The notes under the pieces: model-generated | Told to the model about the DNA's origin: nothing | The model's database searches: none | The model's input: only the letters and a program-made list of their open reading frames with translations | Shown here: positions 7,931-16,386 of the stretch, in pieces | Layout: each line of letters starts with the position of its first letter | How positions within the stretch are numbered: position 1 is the first letter of the stretch | Source of the DNA: Streptomyces violaceoruber | Lineage (GTDB): Bacteria > Actinomycetota > Actinomycetes > Streptomycetales > Streptomycetaceae | Direction of reading: 5' to 3' | Assembly (NCBI GenBank): GCA_000720805.1 | Contig: JODI01000022.1 | Span: 124,001-188,000, forward strand | DNA length: 64,000 bases | Made by a program: the position numbers and the translations under genes

Positions 7931-9459
7931 ACGGTGACCTCCTCCGTCCCCGTGTCCGTCCCCGCTGCCGATGCCAGCGCCCGTACGTCGCCCAGGTCCC
8001 CGGTCTCCACCGCGTCGGCCACCAGCTCGTGGACGTCGACGACCGTGCCGTCGGGCCCGGTGAGGACGGTGTCCAGCCAACGGCCGGCGCGGGTCCAGCC
8101 GGCCTCGCGCAGCTCGGTGGCCAGGGTGACGCTCACGGCGTCGGTCAGCACGCCACGGGACAGCGGAGGCCGGGCGGCGGCGGGCACCCGTCGCAGGCTG
8201 GGATCGAGCCGGCGGGCCAGGCGTGGCCAGCTGCCGTCGGCGACGGCGTCCAGCGCGCCGGCCACCGCGCGGCCCGGTGACTCCTGGCCGGTCGCGGCCC
8301 GCAGCAGACCGAGCAGGTCCTCGACCTCGCCGAGCGCGTCAGTCAGCTCGTGCAGCCGGTCGGAGGACAGGTCCAGGAGGCGTACGGGGCGCGGTGGGTC
8401 GTACCGGTCGCGCCCGCCACCTTTCCTCGGCCGCCGCTCCGTAGCCCCGTCCCCCAATTCGTCTTCTGTACCGGCCAGTTGTCCCATACACCAGCGTTCG
8501 TAGGCCTCGGCGTCACGGAGTACGAGCGGCGCCGCGCGGTACGGGGCGGACGGCTCGACCCCACGCGGCAGTGAGGCCACCCGCGGGGTGAGGGGTGGGT
8601 GGCCGTCCGCCGCGTACGGGTCGAGGGCCTCCTCCTCGGCGGCGGCACGGGCAAAGCGGCGGGCCACCCTGGGGTCGCGCAGGGCCGTGTCGAGGGCGTC
8701 GTAGAAGTCCTCCGGGTAGCCGCCGTCCTGCGCGAGCGCGGCCCACCACATCTCGCCGAGTCTCTCGAACGCCGCGTGGAGCACGGCGGTCCGCCGGAGT
8801 GCCTCGGCGGTGGCCGCGGTGCCGGCCACGCGGACGGCGTCGGCGTCGGCAGCCGTCTCCGCCCGCCACACCAGCGGCTGGGAGGCCCGCAGCAGCGGTG
8901 CCGCCATCGGCGCCAACGGGCGGAAGCGGCCCACCAGGCGGTCCGCGAGCACGGAACGGGAGAACAGCAGTGAGGCCGCACGACGGTCGCGCACATGGTT
9001 TTCGTGCGCCAGCTCGTGCGCGACCACCGCCGCGAGCTGGGCCTCGGTCAATGCCCGCAGCAGCGGCAGGCCGAGCACGAGTACGCGGCAGCGCACGCCG
9101 TCGGTCTTCACGCGCCCCAGGGACGCCTGCACCTCGGGGACGACCCGGACCAGCAGCGGCTCACGGAACCCGAGCCGCTCGGCCACGCCCCCCACCAGCC
9201 CGGTCAGCTCCGGCTCGTCGGCGGGCCGCACCGCCCGCCCCGGCAGCCGCCTGCGCTCCGCGGCTCCCCTGACGATGCCGGCCCCCAGCAGCGCCAGCGG
9301 ACCCGCCAGCGCTCCCCAAGGGCCGTCCATGGCCGCGATCCCGATGACCAAGGCCAGCCCGAACAGGACGGCCGGCAGACAGGCCACCGTGAGCATGGCG
9401 GCGACGAGAACCCACTCACGGGCGGCGGACGGCCCGCCACCCGAGCGAGGTATCCGCAT
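7927..9459 (-). CDS. M48-family membrane zinc metalloprotease
   Basis: 510 residues. Two hydrophobic N-terminal helices (about 17-40 and 49-65) precede the peptidase core: HELAH at 148-152 is the HExxH zinc site, and the third ligand is the glutamate in WRAETAADADA, as in HtpX/Ste24 enzymes. The C-terminal 200 residues (Arg/Asp-rich, ending TGTEEVTV) match nothing I know and may be regulatory. The ATG at 9457-9459 follows a 16-base palindrome GTGAGG-GGAT-CCTCAC at 9505-9520 that could be an operator. First gene of a two-gene operon with the DUF3592-like protein. Confidence 0.88.
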   Translation of the reverse strand: MRIPRSGGGPSAAREWVLVAAMLTVACLPAVLFGLALVIGIAAMDGPWGALAGPLALLGAGIVRGAAERRRLPGRAVRPADEPELTGLVGGVAERLGFREPLLVRVVPEVQASLGRVKTDGVRCRVLVLGLPLLRALTEAQLAAVVAHELAHENHVRDRRAASLLFSRSVLADRLVGRFRPLAPMAAPLLRASQPLVWRAETAADADAVRVAGTAATAEALRRTAVLHAAFERLGEMWWAALAQDGGYPEDFYDALDTALRDPRVARRFARAAAEEEALDPYAADGHPPLTPRVASLPRGVEPSAPYRAAPLVLRDAEAYERWCMGQLAGTEDELGDGATERRPRKGGGRDRYDPPRPVRLLDLSSDRLHELTDALGEVEDLLGLLRAATGQESPGRAVAGALDAVADGSWPRLARRLDPSLRRVPAAARPPLSRGVLTDAVSVTLATELREAGWTRAGRWLDTVLTGPDGTVVDVHELVADAVETGDLGDVRALASAAGTDTGTEEVTV

Positions 9460-9583
9460 GGTGAAGCTCCCTCCCCTGGTGCTCGGTGGCGTGGAGCGAC
9501 CGAAGTGAGGGGATCCTCACAGAGCGGAGGCGGCTGTGGCCGTCCGGCCTGATCCATATCTTGGAAAAAACGTGCTGAACGTG

Positions 9584-11899
9584 TCAGGGAAGGGAACGGA
9601 CCTCCGTCTCGCACCGCAGCCGCCGGTCCGGGCCCAGCACCCGTTCCGGCCCCGTCAGCCTCAGCCCTGCCGTGTGCCACACCTCCGCGCTGGAGGCCGC
9701 CAGGCGCAGTTCCAGCGCGCCCGGCTCGACGATCCGGCGCCCCGTGCGGTCGGTGAACGCCGACAGGTCCGCGTGGAAGCGGAAGGTCACGCGGCTCGCC
9801 TCCCCCGGCGCCAGCTCCAGCCGCTGGTAGCCGATCAGCCACACGTCCGGTCGCGTCACCGATGCCACCGGGTCGTGGAGGTACAGCTGGACGACCTCGG
9901 CGCCGGCGCGGTCGCCCGTGTTGCGGACCGTGAGCGAGAGGTCGTACGAGCCGTCCGTGGTGATCTCCGGGGCGGTGCCCTGGACGTCGGACCACTCGAA
10001 CTCCGTGTAGGAGCGGCCGTGTCCGAAGGCGTACAGCGGGGTCGGGTCCAGGTTGCTGACCTCGTCCTTGAGGCCCAGCGGGGGCTGGAGGTAGGTCCAG
10101 GGCTGGCCGCCGGGGACGTGCGGGACGCTCACCGGGAGGCGGCCGGAGGGGTTGACGCGACCCGACAGCACTCCCGCGACCGCCGGGCCGCCCTCCTCCC
10201 CGGGGAAGAACGCCTGGACGACCGCGGCGAGCCGGCCGTGCCAGCGGCCGAGGGCGTAGGGGCGGCCGGTGAGGAGGACGAGAACCACCGGGACACCGGT
10301 CGCCACCAGCATGTCCAGCAACTCCGCCTGCACACCGGGCAGTCGGAGATCGGTGGCGTCGCAGCCCTCTCCGGACGTGCCCCGGCCGAACAGGCCCGCC
10401 CGGTCGCCGAGGACGGCCACACAGACGTCCGCCTCGGCGGTCCGGGCCACCGCCTCCTCGAAGCCTGTCGTGTCCGGGTCGGACACTCCGCAGCCCTCCG
10501 CGGACGTGACCTTCGCGTCCGGGAGTTCGGCGCGCAGCGACTCCAGCAGCGTGGGGAGCTCGATGCCCGTCGGCGTCTCGGGGTGCTGCGTGAGGACGTG
10601 GGAGGGGAAGGAGTAGCAGCCGAGCATCGCGAGCGCGTCCGAAGCGCGCGGGCCGACCACCGCGATCCTCGTGTCCGGGGCGAGAGGGAGCAGTCCGTCC
10701 GGGTTGTCCAGCAGGACCACCGACTCCTCGGCCAGGCGGCGGGCCAGCGCGCGGTTGGCCGCCGAGTCCAGGTTGACGCGGCCGGTGGGCTCCGGGGTCC
10801 AGTCCTCGTCCAGGAGGCCCAGTTCGCACTTCTGGAGCAGTACGCGGCGGGCCGCGCGGTCGATGAGCGACTCCGGGATCTCGCCCGCCCGGACCGCGTC
10901 CAGGAGCGGGCGACCGTAGCACTTCAGGCTCGGGAGTTCGACGTCGATGCCGGCCGTGAGCGCCGCGTGGGCCGCCTCAGCCTCGGTGCCCGCCACCCGG
11001 TGCAGGGTCTGCAGGAAGCCGATGCCGAAGTAGTCGGAGACCACCGTGCCGGTGAACCCCCAGCGCTCCCGCAGGAGTTCGGTCAGCAGGCCGGGGTCCG
11101 CCGACGCCGGGACACCGTCCGTCTCCGTGTACGCGGCCATCACCGACCGGGCGCCGCCCTCGCGCAGGGCCATCTCGAACGGCGGGAGCGTGGTGTCCGC
11201 GACCTCACGGACACCGGCCCGAACCGGGGCCTGGTTGCGGGCGCCGGCCGAGGAGGCGTACCCGGCGAAGTGCTTGAGCGTGGCGACGATCCCGGCCGAC
11301 TCCAGACCCCGCACATAGGCGGAGCCGACGGTGCCGACCAGGTACGGGTCCTCGCCGATGGTCTCCTCGACCCGGCCCCAGCGCAGATCCCGCACGACGT
11401 CCAGCACCGGCGCGAGGCCCTGGTGGACGCCGACCGAGCGCAGGTCGTGGCCGATACGGCGGCCCATTTCCTCGACCAGCTCCGGGTCGAAGGAGGCGCC
11501 CCAGGCCAGCGGGACCGGGTAGGCGGTGGCCTGCCAGGCGGTGAAGCCGGCCAGGCACTCCTCGTGGGCGAGGGCGGGGATGCCGAAGCGGCCGGCTTCG
11601 ACGATACGGCGCTGGGCGCGGGCCAGTGCCCGCGCGCCCAGCGCCGGGTCCACGGGCGCCGTGCCGAAGGGGCGGGTCAGCTGGCCCAGGCCGTGGGTGA
11701 TCAGCTCCTCCCATTCGTAGGCGGAGGAGCCGGAGGTCATCTCGCGCTGGAGGGGGGCGACCCCGTCGCCGTCCGTGCTGGCGCCCACCCAGACGCCGTA
11801 CAACTGGGCGGTCTTCTCCTCGAGGGTCATCCGGGAGAGGAGGTCGTCGACGCGGGCGGCGGCGGGCAGGGCGGGGTCACGCCAGGGGGCGGTGGTCAT
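9584..11899 (-). CDS. Glycoside hydrolase family 3 (beta-glucosidase/beta-xylosidase type)
   Basis: 771 residues, full length for a GH3 enzyme. The N-terminal barrel contains LSRMTLEEKTAQL, GVHQGLAPVLDVVRDLRWGR, KHFAGY (substrate-binding Lys-His) and the nucleophile Asp289 in GTVVSDYFGI. The alpha/beta sandwich domain follows (VVLLDNPDGLLPL, AVVGPRASDAL) and then a fibronectin-III-like C-terminal domain (SYTEFEWSDV to TFRFHADLSAF). No signal peptide, so it should act in the cytoplasm on imported oligosaccharides. It is divergent from a LacI-type regulator with palindromic operators between them, the usual arrangement for sugar-inducible control. The sugar (glucoside or xyloside) cannot be settled by eye. 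Confidence 0.92.
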   Translation of the reverse strand: MTTAPWRDPALPAAARVDDLLSRMTLEEKTAQLYGVWVGASTDGDGVAPLQREMTSGSSAYEWEELITHGLGQLTRPFGTAPVDPALGARALARAQRRIVEAGRFGIPALAHEECLAGFTAWQATAYPVPLAWGASFDPELVEEMGRRIGHDLRSVGVHQGLAPVLDVVRDLRWGRVEETIGEDPYLVGTVGSAYVRGLESAGIVATLKHFAGYASSAGARNQAPVRAGVREVADTTLPPFEMALREGGARSVMAAYTETDGVPASADPGLLTELLRERWGFTGTVVSDYFGIGFLQTLHRVAGTEAEAAHAALTAGIDVELPSLKCYGRPLLDAVRAGEIPESLIDRAARRVLLQKCELGLLDEDWTPEPTGRVNLDSAANRALARRLAEESVVLLDNPDGLLPLAPDTRIAVVGPRASDALAMLGCYSFPSHVLTQHPETPTGIELPTLLESLRAELPDAKVTSAEGCGVSDPDTTGFEEAVARTAEADVCVAVLGDRAGLFGRGTSGEGCDATDLRLPGVQAELLDMLVATGVPVVLVLLTGRPYALGRWHGRLAAVVQAFFPGEEGGPAVAGVLSGRVNPSGRLPVSVPHVPGGQPWTYLQPPLGLKDEVSNLDPTPLYAFGHGRSYTEFEWSDVQGTAPEITTDGSYDLSLTVRNTGDRAGAEVVQLYLHDPVASVTRPDVWLIGYQRLELAPGEASRVTFRFHADLSAFTDRTGRRIVEPGALELRLAASSAEVWHTAGLRLTGPERVLGPDRRLRCETEVRSLP

Positions 11900-11934
11900 G
11901 AGACTCCTGTCGGGGTGGAGGGCCCTCTCGCGAA

Positions 11935-11970
11935 TGTTTCGGGAAACATGTCGAATGTTTTGGGAACCTA
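11935..11970. promoter_or_regulatory. LacI-type operators between the GH3 gene and its regulator
   Basis: ATGTTTCGGGAAACAT (11935-11950) is a 16-base palindrome with arms ATGTTTC and GAAACAT. A degenerate second site, AATGTTTTGGGAAC, begins at 11955, about one helical repeat plus half further on. Both lie between the GH3 start (11899) and the LacI gene (12022). Symmetric, two-arm sites in this position are typical LacI-family operators. Confidence 0.7.
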
Positions 11971-12021
11971 GGGCGGTGAGAAGGGTTCGTCAAGAGGTCG
12001 CGCAGGGATACGATCGCCGCC

Positions 12022-13086
12022 ATGACACCCCCGGAGCCCGCTGAAACCCGGACGACAACCCCGTCGGCAGGACGGTCCCCGCAGACCGCGACCCTCGCCG
12101 AGATCGCCCGCGAGGCCGGCGTTTCCGCGCCGACAGTTTCGAAGGTCCTCAACGGCCGCGCCGACGTCGCCCCGGCGACCCGCAGCCGCGTGGAAGGGCT
12201 GCTGCGTGCGCACGGCTACCGGCGCCGGCGGGCGGAGGCGAGCCGTTCGCCCCTGATCGACCTGGTCTTCCACGAGCTGGAGAGCGCCTGGGCGATGGAG
12301 GTCATCCGGGGCGTGGAGAACGTGGCCCGGGACGCCGGGCTGAGCGTGGTGCTGAGCGAGAGCGCCGGACGGCTCACCCCCGGGCGGACCTGGGCCGACC
12401 AGGTCGCCGCCCGCCGCCCGCACGGCGTGATCCTCGTGCTGTCCGGCCTCGACGAGTCCCAGCGGGCGTTGCTCAACAGCCGCTCGATCCCGTTCGTGGT
12501 GATGGACCCGGCCGGCGACCCGGGCGCCGACGTGCCCTCCATCGGCGCCACCAACTGGCAGGGCGGTCTCGCCGCCACCCGGCATCTGGTCGAACTCGGG
12601 CACACCCGCATCGGCGCGATCAGCGGACCGAGCCGGATGATGTGCAGCCGTGCCCGCGTCGACGGCTACCGTGCCGCCCTGGAGACCGCCGGGCTGCCGG
12701 TCGACCCCGAGCTGATCGCGACGGGTGACTTCCACCACGAGGCCGGCTACCGGCAGGGCCTGGAACTCCTGCGCCGCCCGGACCGGCCGACCGCCGTCTT
12801 CGCCGGCAACGACCTGCAGGCGCTCGGGCTGTACGAGGCCGCGCGCGAACTGGGGCTGCGCATCCCGGAGGACCTGAGCGTGGTCGGGTTCGACGATCTG
12901 CCGGTGGCGCCCTGGGTGGGTCCGCCGCTGACGACCGTGCGGCAGCCGCTGACGGAGATGGCCGAGGCGGCCGCGAAGCTGGTCCTCGACCTGGGACGCG
13001 AGGAGGGCATCCCCGCGGCGACCCGGGTGGAACTGGCGACGAGCCTCGTGGTGCGGGCCAGCACGGGGGCGCCCGCGGCGCGGTAG
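12022..13086 (+). CDS. LacI-family transcriptional regulator
   Basis: 354 residues. The helix-turn-helix is TLAEIAREAGVSAPTVSKVL (about 24-43), followed by the hinge helix region RSRVEGLLRAHGYR. The remainder is a periplasmic-binding-protein-like sugar-sensing domain with VMDPAGDP, GATNWQGG, GHTRIGAISGP, AVFAGNDLQALG and the VVGFDDLPVAPWVGPPLTTV block that marks the family. A 20-residue Pro/Thr-rich extension precedes the DNA-binding domain. Divergent from the GH3 glycosidase and probably represses both genes through the sites at 11935-11970. Confidence 0.92.
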   Translation: MTPPEPAETRTTTPSAGRSPQTATLAEIAREAGVSAPTVSKVLNGRADVAPATRSRVEGLLRAHGYRRRRAEASRSPLIDLVFHELESAWAMEVIRGVENVARDAGLSVVLSESAGRLTPGRTWADQVAARRPHGVILVLSGLDESQRALLNSRSIPFVVMDPAGDPGADVPSIGATNWQGGLAATRHLVELGHTRIGAISGPSRMMCSRARVDGYRAALETAGLPVDPELIATGDFHHEAGYRQGLELLRRPDRPTAVFAGNDLQALGLYEAARELGLRIPEDLSVVGFDDLPVAPWVGPPLTTVRQPLTEMAEAAAKLVLDLGREEGIPAATRVELATSLVVRASTGAPAAR

Positions 13087-13118
13087 GCGGACACTCCGAA
13101 GTCAATCGGTTGCCCGAC

Positions 13119-13129
13119 CGAAACTTTCG
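13119..13129. promoter_or_regulatory. CGAAACTTTCG palindrome after the LacI gene
   Basis: An 11-base perfect palindrome about a central base. It matches the form CGAAA-N-TTTCG that I remember for BxlR-type xylan-regulon operators in streptomycetes. It lies 33 bases after the lacI stop and 119 before the LCP gene, a location that does not fit an obvious sugar gene, so it may be chance. Confidence 0.3.
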
Positions 13130-13247
13130 CAGGTGGCAAAGTCCCGCAACCTGAGGAGGTCTCGGGAACGATGAGAATTTCCCAAGAAATCCACGTCATG
13201 CCCCAGTCCCTAACATTCTCCTAATAATTCGGACTTATGTTCCTCGC

Positions 13248-14303
13248 GTGACCGTACACACGGAGAACGGCGACGAGGGCAGACGGCGGGACCGGCGGCC
13301 GAAGGCGCTCAAGGCCGCCGGTCTCACTCTCGCGGGCGCACTGGTGCTCGGCATCGCGGCGGCGGGCTGGGCGTACTGGCACCTCAACAACAACATCAAG
13401 AGCGTCGACATCAACAGCGCGCTCGGCGACGACCGCCCGCCCAGAGCGGTCACCACCCCGTCCCCGTCCGGTACCGCCTCCGCCACGCCCCTGCCCACCG
13501 GCTCCCTGAACATCCTGGTCCTCGGCTCGGACTCGCGCAGCGGCAAGGAGAACCAGGAACTCGGCGGGGGAAGCAGCGAGGGCGCCCGGTCCGACACGGC
13601 GATGGTCGTCCATCTCGACGCCGGCCGGACGAGGGCCACCGTGGTCAGCATCCCGCGCGACACGCTCGTCACCCGGCCCTCGTGTCCGCTGCCCTCGGGC
13701 GGCTCCACCGGCGTCCGGTACGGCGCCATGTTCAACAGCGCGTACTCGGTGGGCGGGGCCGTCTGCGCGGTCAAGACGGTCGAGGCGATCACCGACGTCC
13801 GTATGGACCACTACATCGAGATCGACTTCGCGGGCTTCGCGAAGCTCGTCGACGCCCTCGGCGGGGTCACCGTCACGACGGACGAGGACATCGATGACGA
13901 CGACAGCCACCTGAAGCTGAAGGCCGGCACCCATGACCTCGACGGCGTCCAGGCCCTCGCGCTGGCCCGCACCCGGCACGGCATCGGCGACGGCAGCGAC
14001 CTCGGCCGCATAGGCCTCCAGCAGAAGCTGGTGAAGGCCCTGCTGGAGCAGATCTCCTCGACGAACCTGCTGTCCGAGCCGACCCGGCTGTACAGCGTGG
14101 CCGACGCGGTCACCGGCAGCCTCACCACCGACACCGGCCTCGACTCGCTGACCGAGCTGATGCGGCTCGGGCAGAGCCTGCGGGGCCTGTCGGCGGACCG
14201 GGTGACGACGGTGACCATGCCGGTGGTACCGGCCGTGTCCGACCCCAACCGGGTGGTGGCCGAGGAGCCGGAGGCGAGCGACCTGTGGAAGTCGCTGCGC
14301 TGA
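13248..14303 (+). CDS. LytR-CpsA-Psr (LCP) family cell-wall glycopolymer ligase
   Basis: 351 residues. Cytoplasmic N-terminus of about 25 residues, one membrane helix (AGLTLAGALVLGIAAAGWAY), a Pro/Ser/Thr linker, then the extracytoplasmic LCP domain: NILVLGSDSR, SDTAMVVHLDAGRTRATVVS, IPRDTLV (with the conserved Arg-Asp) and ALALARTRHG. LCP enzymes attach teichoic acids or other polymers from undecaprenyl-phosphate to peptidoglycan. The GTG at 13248 is only weakly preceded by a ribosome site. A cysteine pair (CPLP and VCAV) lies in the domain. The polymer is unknown. Confidence 0.9.
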   Translation: MTVHTENGDEGRRRDRRPKALKAAGLTLAGALVLGIAAAGWAYWHLNNNIKSVDINSALGDDRPPRAVTTPSPSGTASATPLPTGSLNILVLGSDSRSGKENQELGGGSSEGARSDTAMVVHLDAGRTRATVVSIPRDTLVTRPSCPLPSGGSTGVRYGAMFNSAYSVGGAVCAVKTVEAITDVRMDHYIEIDFAGFAKLVDALGGVTVTTDEDIDDDDSHLKLKAGTHDLDGVQALALARTRHGIGDGSDLGRIGLQQKLVKALLEQISSTNLLSEPTRLYSVADAVTGSLTTDTGLDSLTELMRLGQSLRGLSADRVTTVTMPVVPAVSDPNRVVAEEPEASDLWKSLR

Positions 14304-14371
14304 GGGCAACCGGAGCGGGGGTCCGGGAGTCTCGTCAGGTGAGGATGTTGCCGTCATGAGGGGGTCCCCCG

Positions 14372-15787
14372 GTGTCGTCCCCAGTTTCTCCCCTCGGCTC
14401 GTCCGTTTTTTTCCACGGTCCCTGGACCGTTCCGCTCCTGGCGGGCCTGCTCGCGCTGGGAGTCGCCCCGCCCGGCCTGTCCGGCGCGCGGACGACGGTC
14501 GCCGCCCCCGTCCATGACGACTTCGACGGCGACGGCTACCAGGACCTCGCCGTCGGCGCCCCGGGCGCCACGATCGGCGGGCGGAGCGCGGCGGGCTATG
14601 TGGTCGTCCTGTACGGCGGACCGCACGGCCTGTCCAAGAACCGGCGGACCGTCATCAGCCGCTCCACCCGGGGGATTCCGGGCGCCCCGGTCCAGGAGCA
14701 GGGCTTCGGCGCCCAGCTCACCAAGGCGGATCTGAACCACGACGGCCGTACGGACCTGGTCGTCGGCCTCGCCAGGATGAAGGGCGACGCGGTCGTCGTC
14801 TGGGGCGGCAGCCGTGGCCTGTCGGGCGGCACGTCGGTCCCCGCCACCAAGACCCAGGCCGGCGACTTCGACGGCGACGGCACGGACGACCTGGCCCTGT
14901 TCCGCACGGACCGTTCCATGGTCGACGACCCGCGGGGCAGCACCGGCACCGTCTGGACCGGCCCGCTCAGCCGCTCCGGCACCCCGGCCGCCGAGCGGGC
15001 CCTGGACCCCGGCCACCTCAAGCACTACGACATCGTGGCCGGCGCGACCGGAGACGTGAACGGCGACGGCCGGGACGACCTCGCGCTGCAGGTCTACATC
15101 GGCGACGGCGGCTACGGCACCCGCTTCTACACCGCCTCCGCGGCGGGCCTCACCGATGCCACGGACACCGCACCCCCGGGCGACGGAGCGAGCGCCCTGG
15201 GCGACGTGGACGGCGACGGATACGACGACCTCGTCGTCGGCTTCACCAACACCGCGCGGATCCGGGTGGCCCGCGGCTCGGCCGCCGGCCTGCGTCCCGC
15301 GAGCACCTGGAAGTCGTACAGCCAGAACACCCCGGGCGTGCCCGGCACCGCGGACGAGATCAACGGCTTCGGCGACGTGCTGGCCGTCGGCGACATCACC
15401 GGCGACGGCATCGACGACGTGGCCGTCGGCGTACTCCGCGAGGAGATCCGGTACGAGGACGGCGCCGGCACCGTCGACGTCCTGCGCGGCAGCCGCACCG
15501 GCCTGACCGGCCAGGGCGCCCAGGCCATCAGCCAGGACACCGAGGGCGTGGTCGGTACCTCGGAAGCGGGCGACGTCTTCGGCAGCGCGGTCCAGCTCCT
15601 CGACATCAACGGCAACGGATACGCCGACCTGGCGATTTCCGCGGCGGGCGAGGACGCCGGAAACGGGCGGGTGTGGGTGCTGCGGGGGCGGCCGACGGGA
15701 GTGGTGACGGACGCGGCCCTCGTCCTCGACGGCAAGGCGGTCGGGGCGCCGTACGCGCGGGCGGGGTTCGGCCGGGCGCTGCGGTAG
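14372..15787 (+). CDS. Secreted FG-GAP/VCBS repeat protein
   Basis: 471 residues. A signal peptide (WTVPLLAGLLALGVAPPGLS) is followed by at least six beta-propeller-like repeats of the integrin alpha FG-GAP type, each with a calcium-binding loop such as DFDGDGYQDLAVGAPG, DLNHDGRTDLVVGL, DFDGDGTDDLAL, DVNGDGRDDLAL, DVDGDGYDDLVVG, DITGDGIDDVAVG and DINGNGYADLAI. This should form a secreted seven-bladed propeller. No enzymatic domain is attached. GTG start at 14372 after GAGGGGGTCC. Such proteins are numerous in Streptomyces and mostly uncharacterised. Confidence 0.88.
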   Translation: MSSPVSPLGSSVFFHGPWTVPLLAGLLALGVAPPGLSGARTTVAAPVHDDFDGDGYQDLAVGAPGATIGGRSAAGYVVVLYGGPHGLSKNRRTVISRSTRGIPGAPVQEQGFGAQLTKADLNHDGRTDLVVGLARMKGDAVVVWGGSRGLSGGTSVPATKTQAGDFDGDGTDDLALFRTDRSMVDDPRGSTGTVWTGPLSRSGTPAAERALDPGHLKHYDIVAGATGDVNGDGRDDLALQVYIGDGGYGTRFYTASAAGLTDATDTAPPGDGASALGDVDGDGYDDLVVGFTNTARIRVARGSAAGLRPASTWKSYSQNTPGVPGTADEINGFGDVLAVGDITGDGIDDVAVGVLREEIRYEDGAGTVDVLRGSRTGLTGQGAQAISQDTEGVVGTSEAGDVFGSAVQLLDINGNGYADLAISAAGEDAGNGRVWVLRGRPTGVVTDAALVLDGKAVGAPYARAGFGRALR

Positions 15788-15985
15788 GAGCCGGGGGACG
15801 CGCCGCGGCGGGCCCCCCGGGGAGTGTCGGACGGCCTCGGGAAGTCGCCCGATGACCTGGGAAGTCGCCGACCCGGAAAAAATTCTTCGGGAAATTCCGG
15901 CGAGCGTGTCGATCCGGTCGTCTCCCGATCGACGCAGGGGTGAGAGGCCGGGAAGGACCCGGCTCGTACGGCACGAGGAGTCACC

Positions 15986-16342
15986 ATGCCCCGTTACCTG
16001 TCGCTGGTGAAGGTCGACGAGAGCGCCGCGCCCGCCGAGGGACCGAGCCCCGAACTGATGCGGCGCATGGGCGAACTGATCGAGGAGATGACCAAGGCGG
16101 GCGTCATGCTCGACACCGCCGGGCTGACCCCGAACGCGCAAGGGGCCAGGGTCGACTGGGACGGCGAGAAGGCGTCCGTGACCGACGGGCCCTTCACCGA
16201 GTCCAAGGAGGTCATCGGCGGCTACGCGCTCATGCAGTGCAAGGACCGGGCCGAGGCGATCGAGTGGACCAAGCGGTTCCTCCAGATCCACGGGGAGCCC
16301 TGGCGGATCACCTGCGAGGTGCGGGAGATCGCGGAGGGCTGA
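15986..16342 (+). CDS. YCII-related (DGPF domain) protein
   Basis: 118 residues of a dimeric alpha/beta fold. The DGPF signature is in SVTDGPFTESKEVIGGYAL. Preceded by GCACGAGGAGTCACC, a good ribosome site. It lies 44 bases before an ECF sigma factor of the ECF42 type; these sigma factors are characteristically encoded next to DGPF proteins, which are thought to take part in their control, though no anti-sigma mechanism is established. No membrane segment. Confidence 0.9.
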   Translation: MPRYLSLVKVDESAAPAEGPSPELMRRMGELIEEMTKAGVMLDTAGLTPNAQGARVDWDGEKASVTDGPFTESKEVIGGYALMQCKDRAEAIEWTKRFLQIHGEPWRITCEVREIAEG

Positions 16343-16386
16343 GTCCTCCTTGGCCTGGGGCCCGCCGGGGTGTTGCATGGAGGGCT

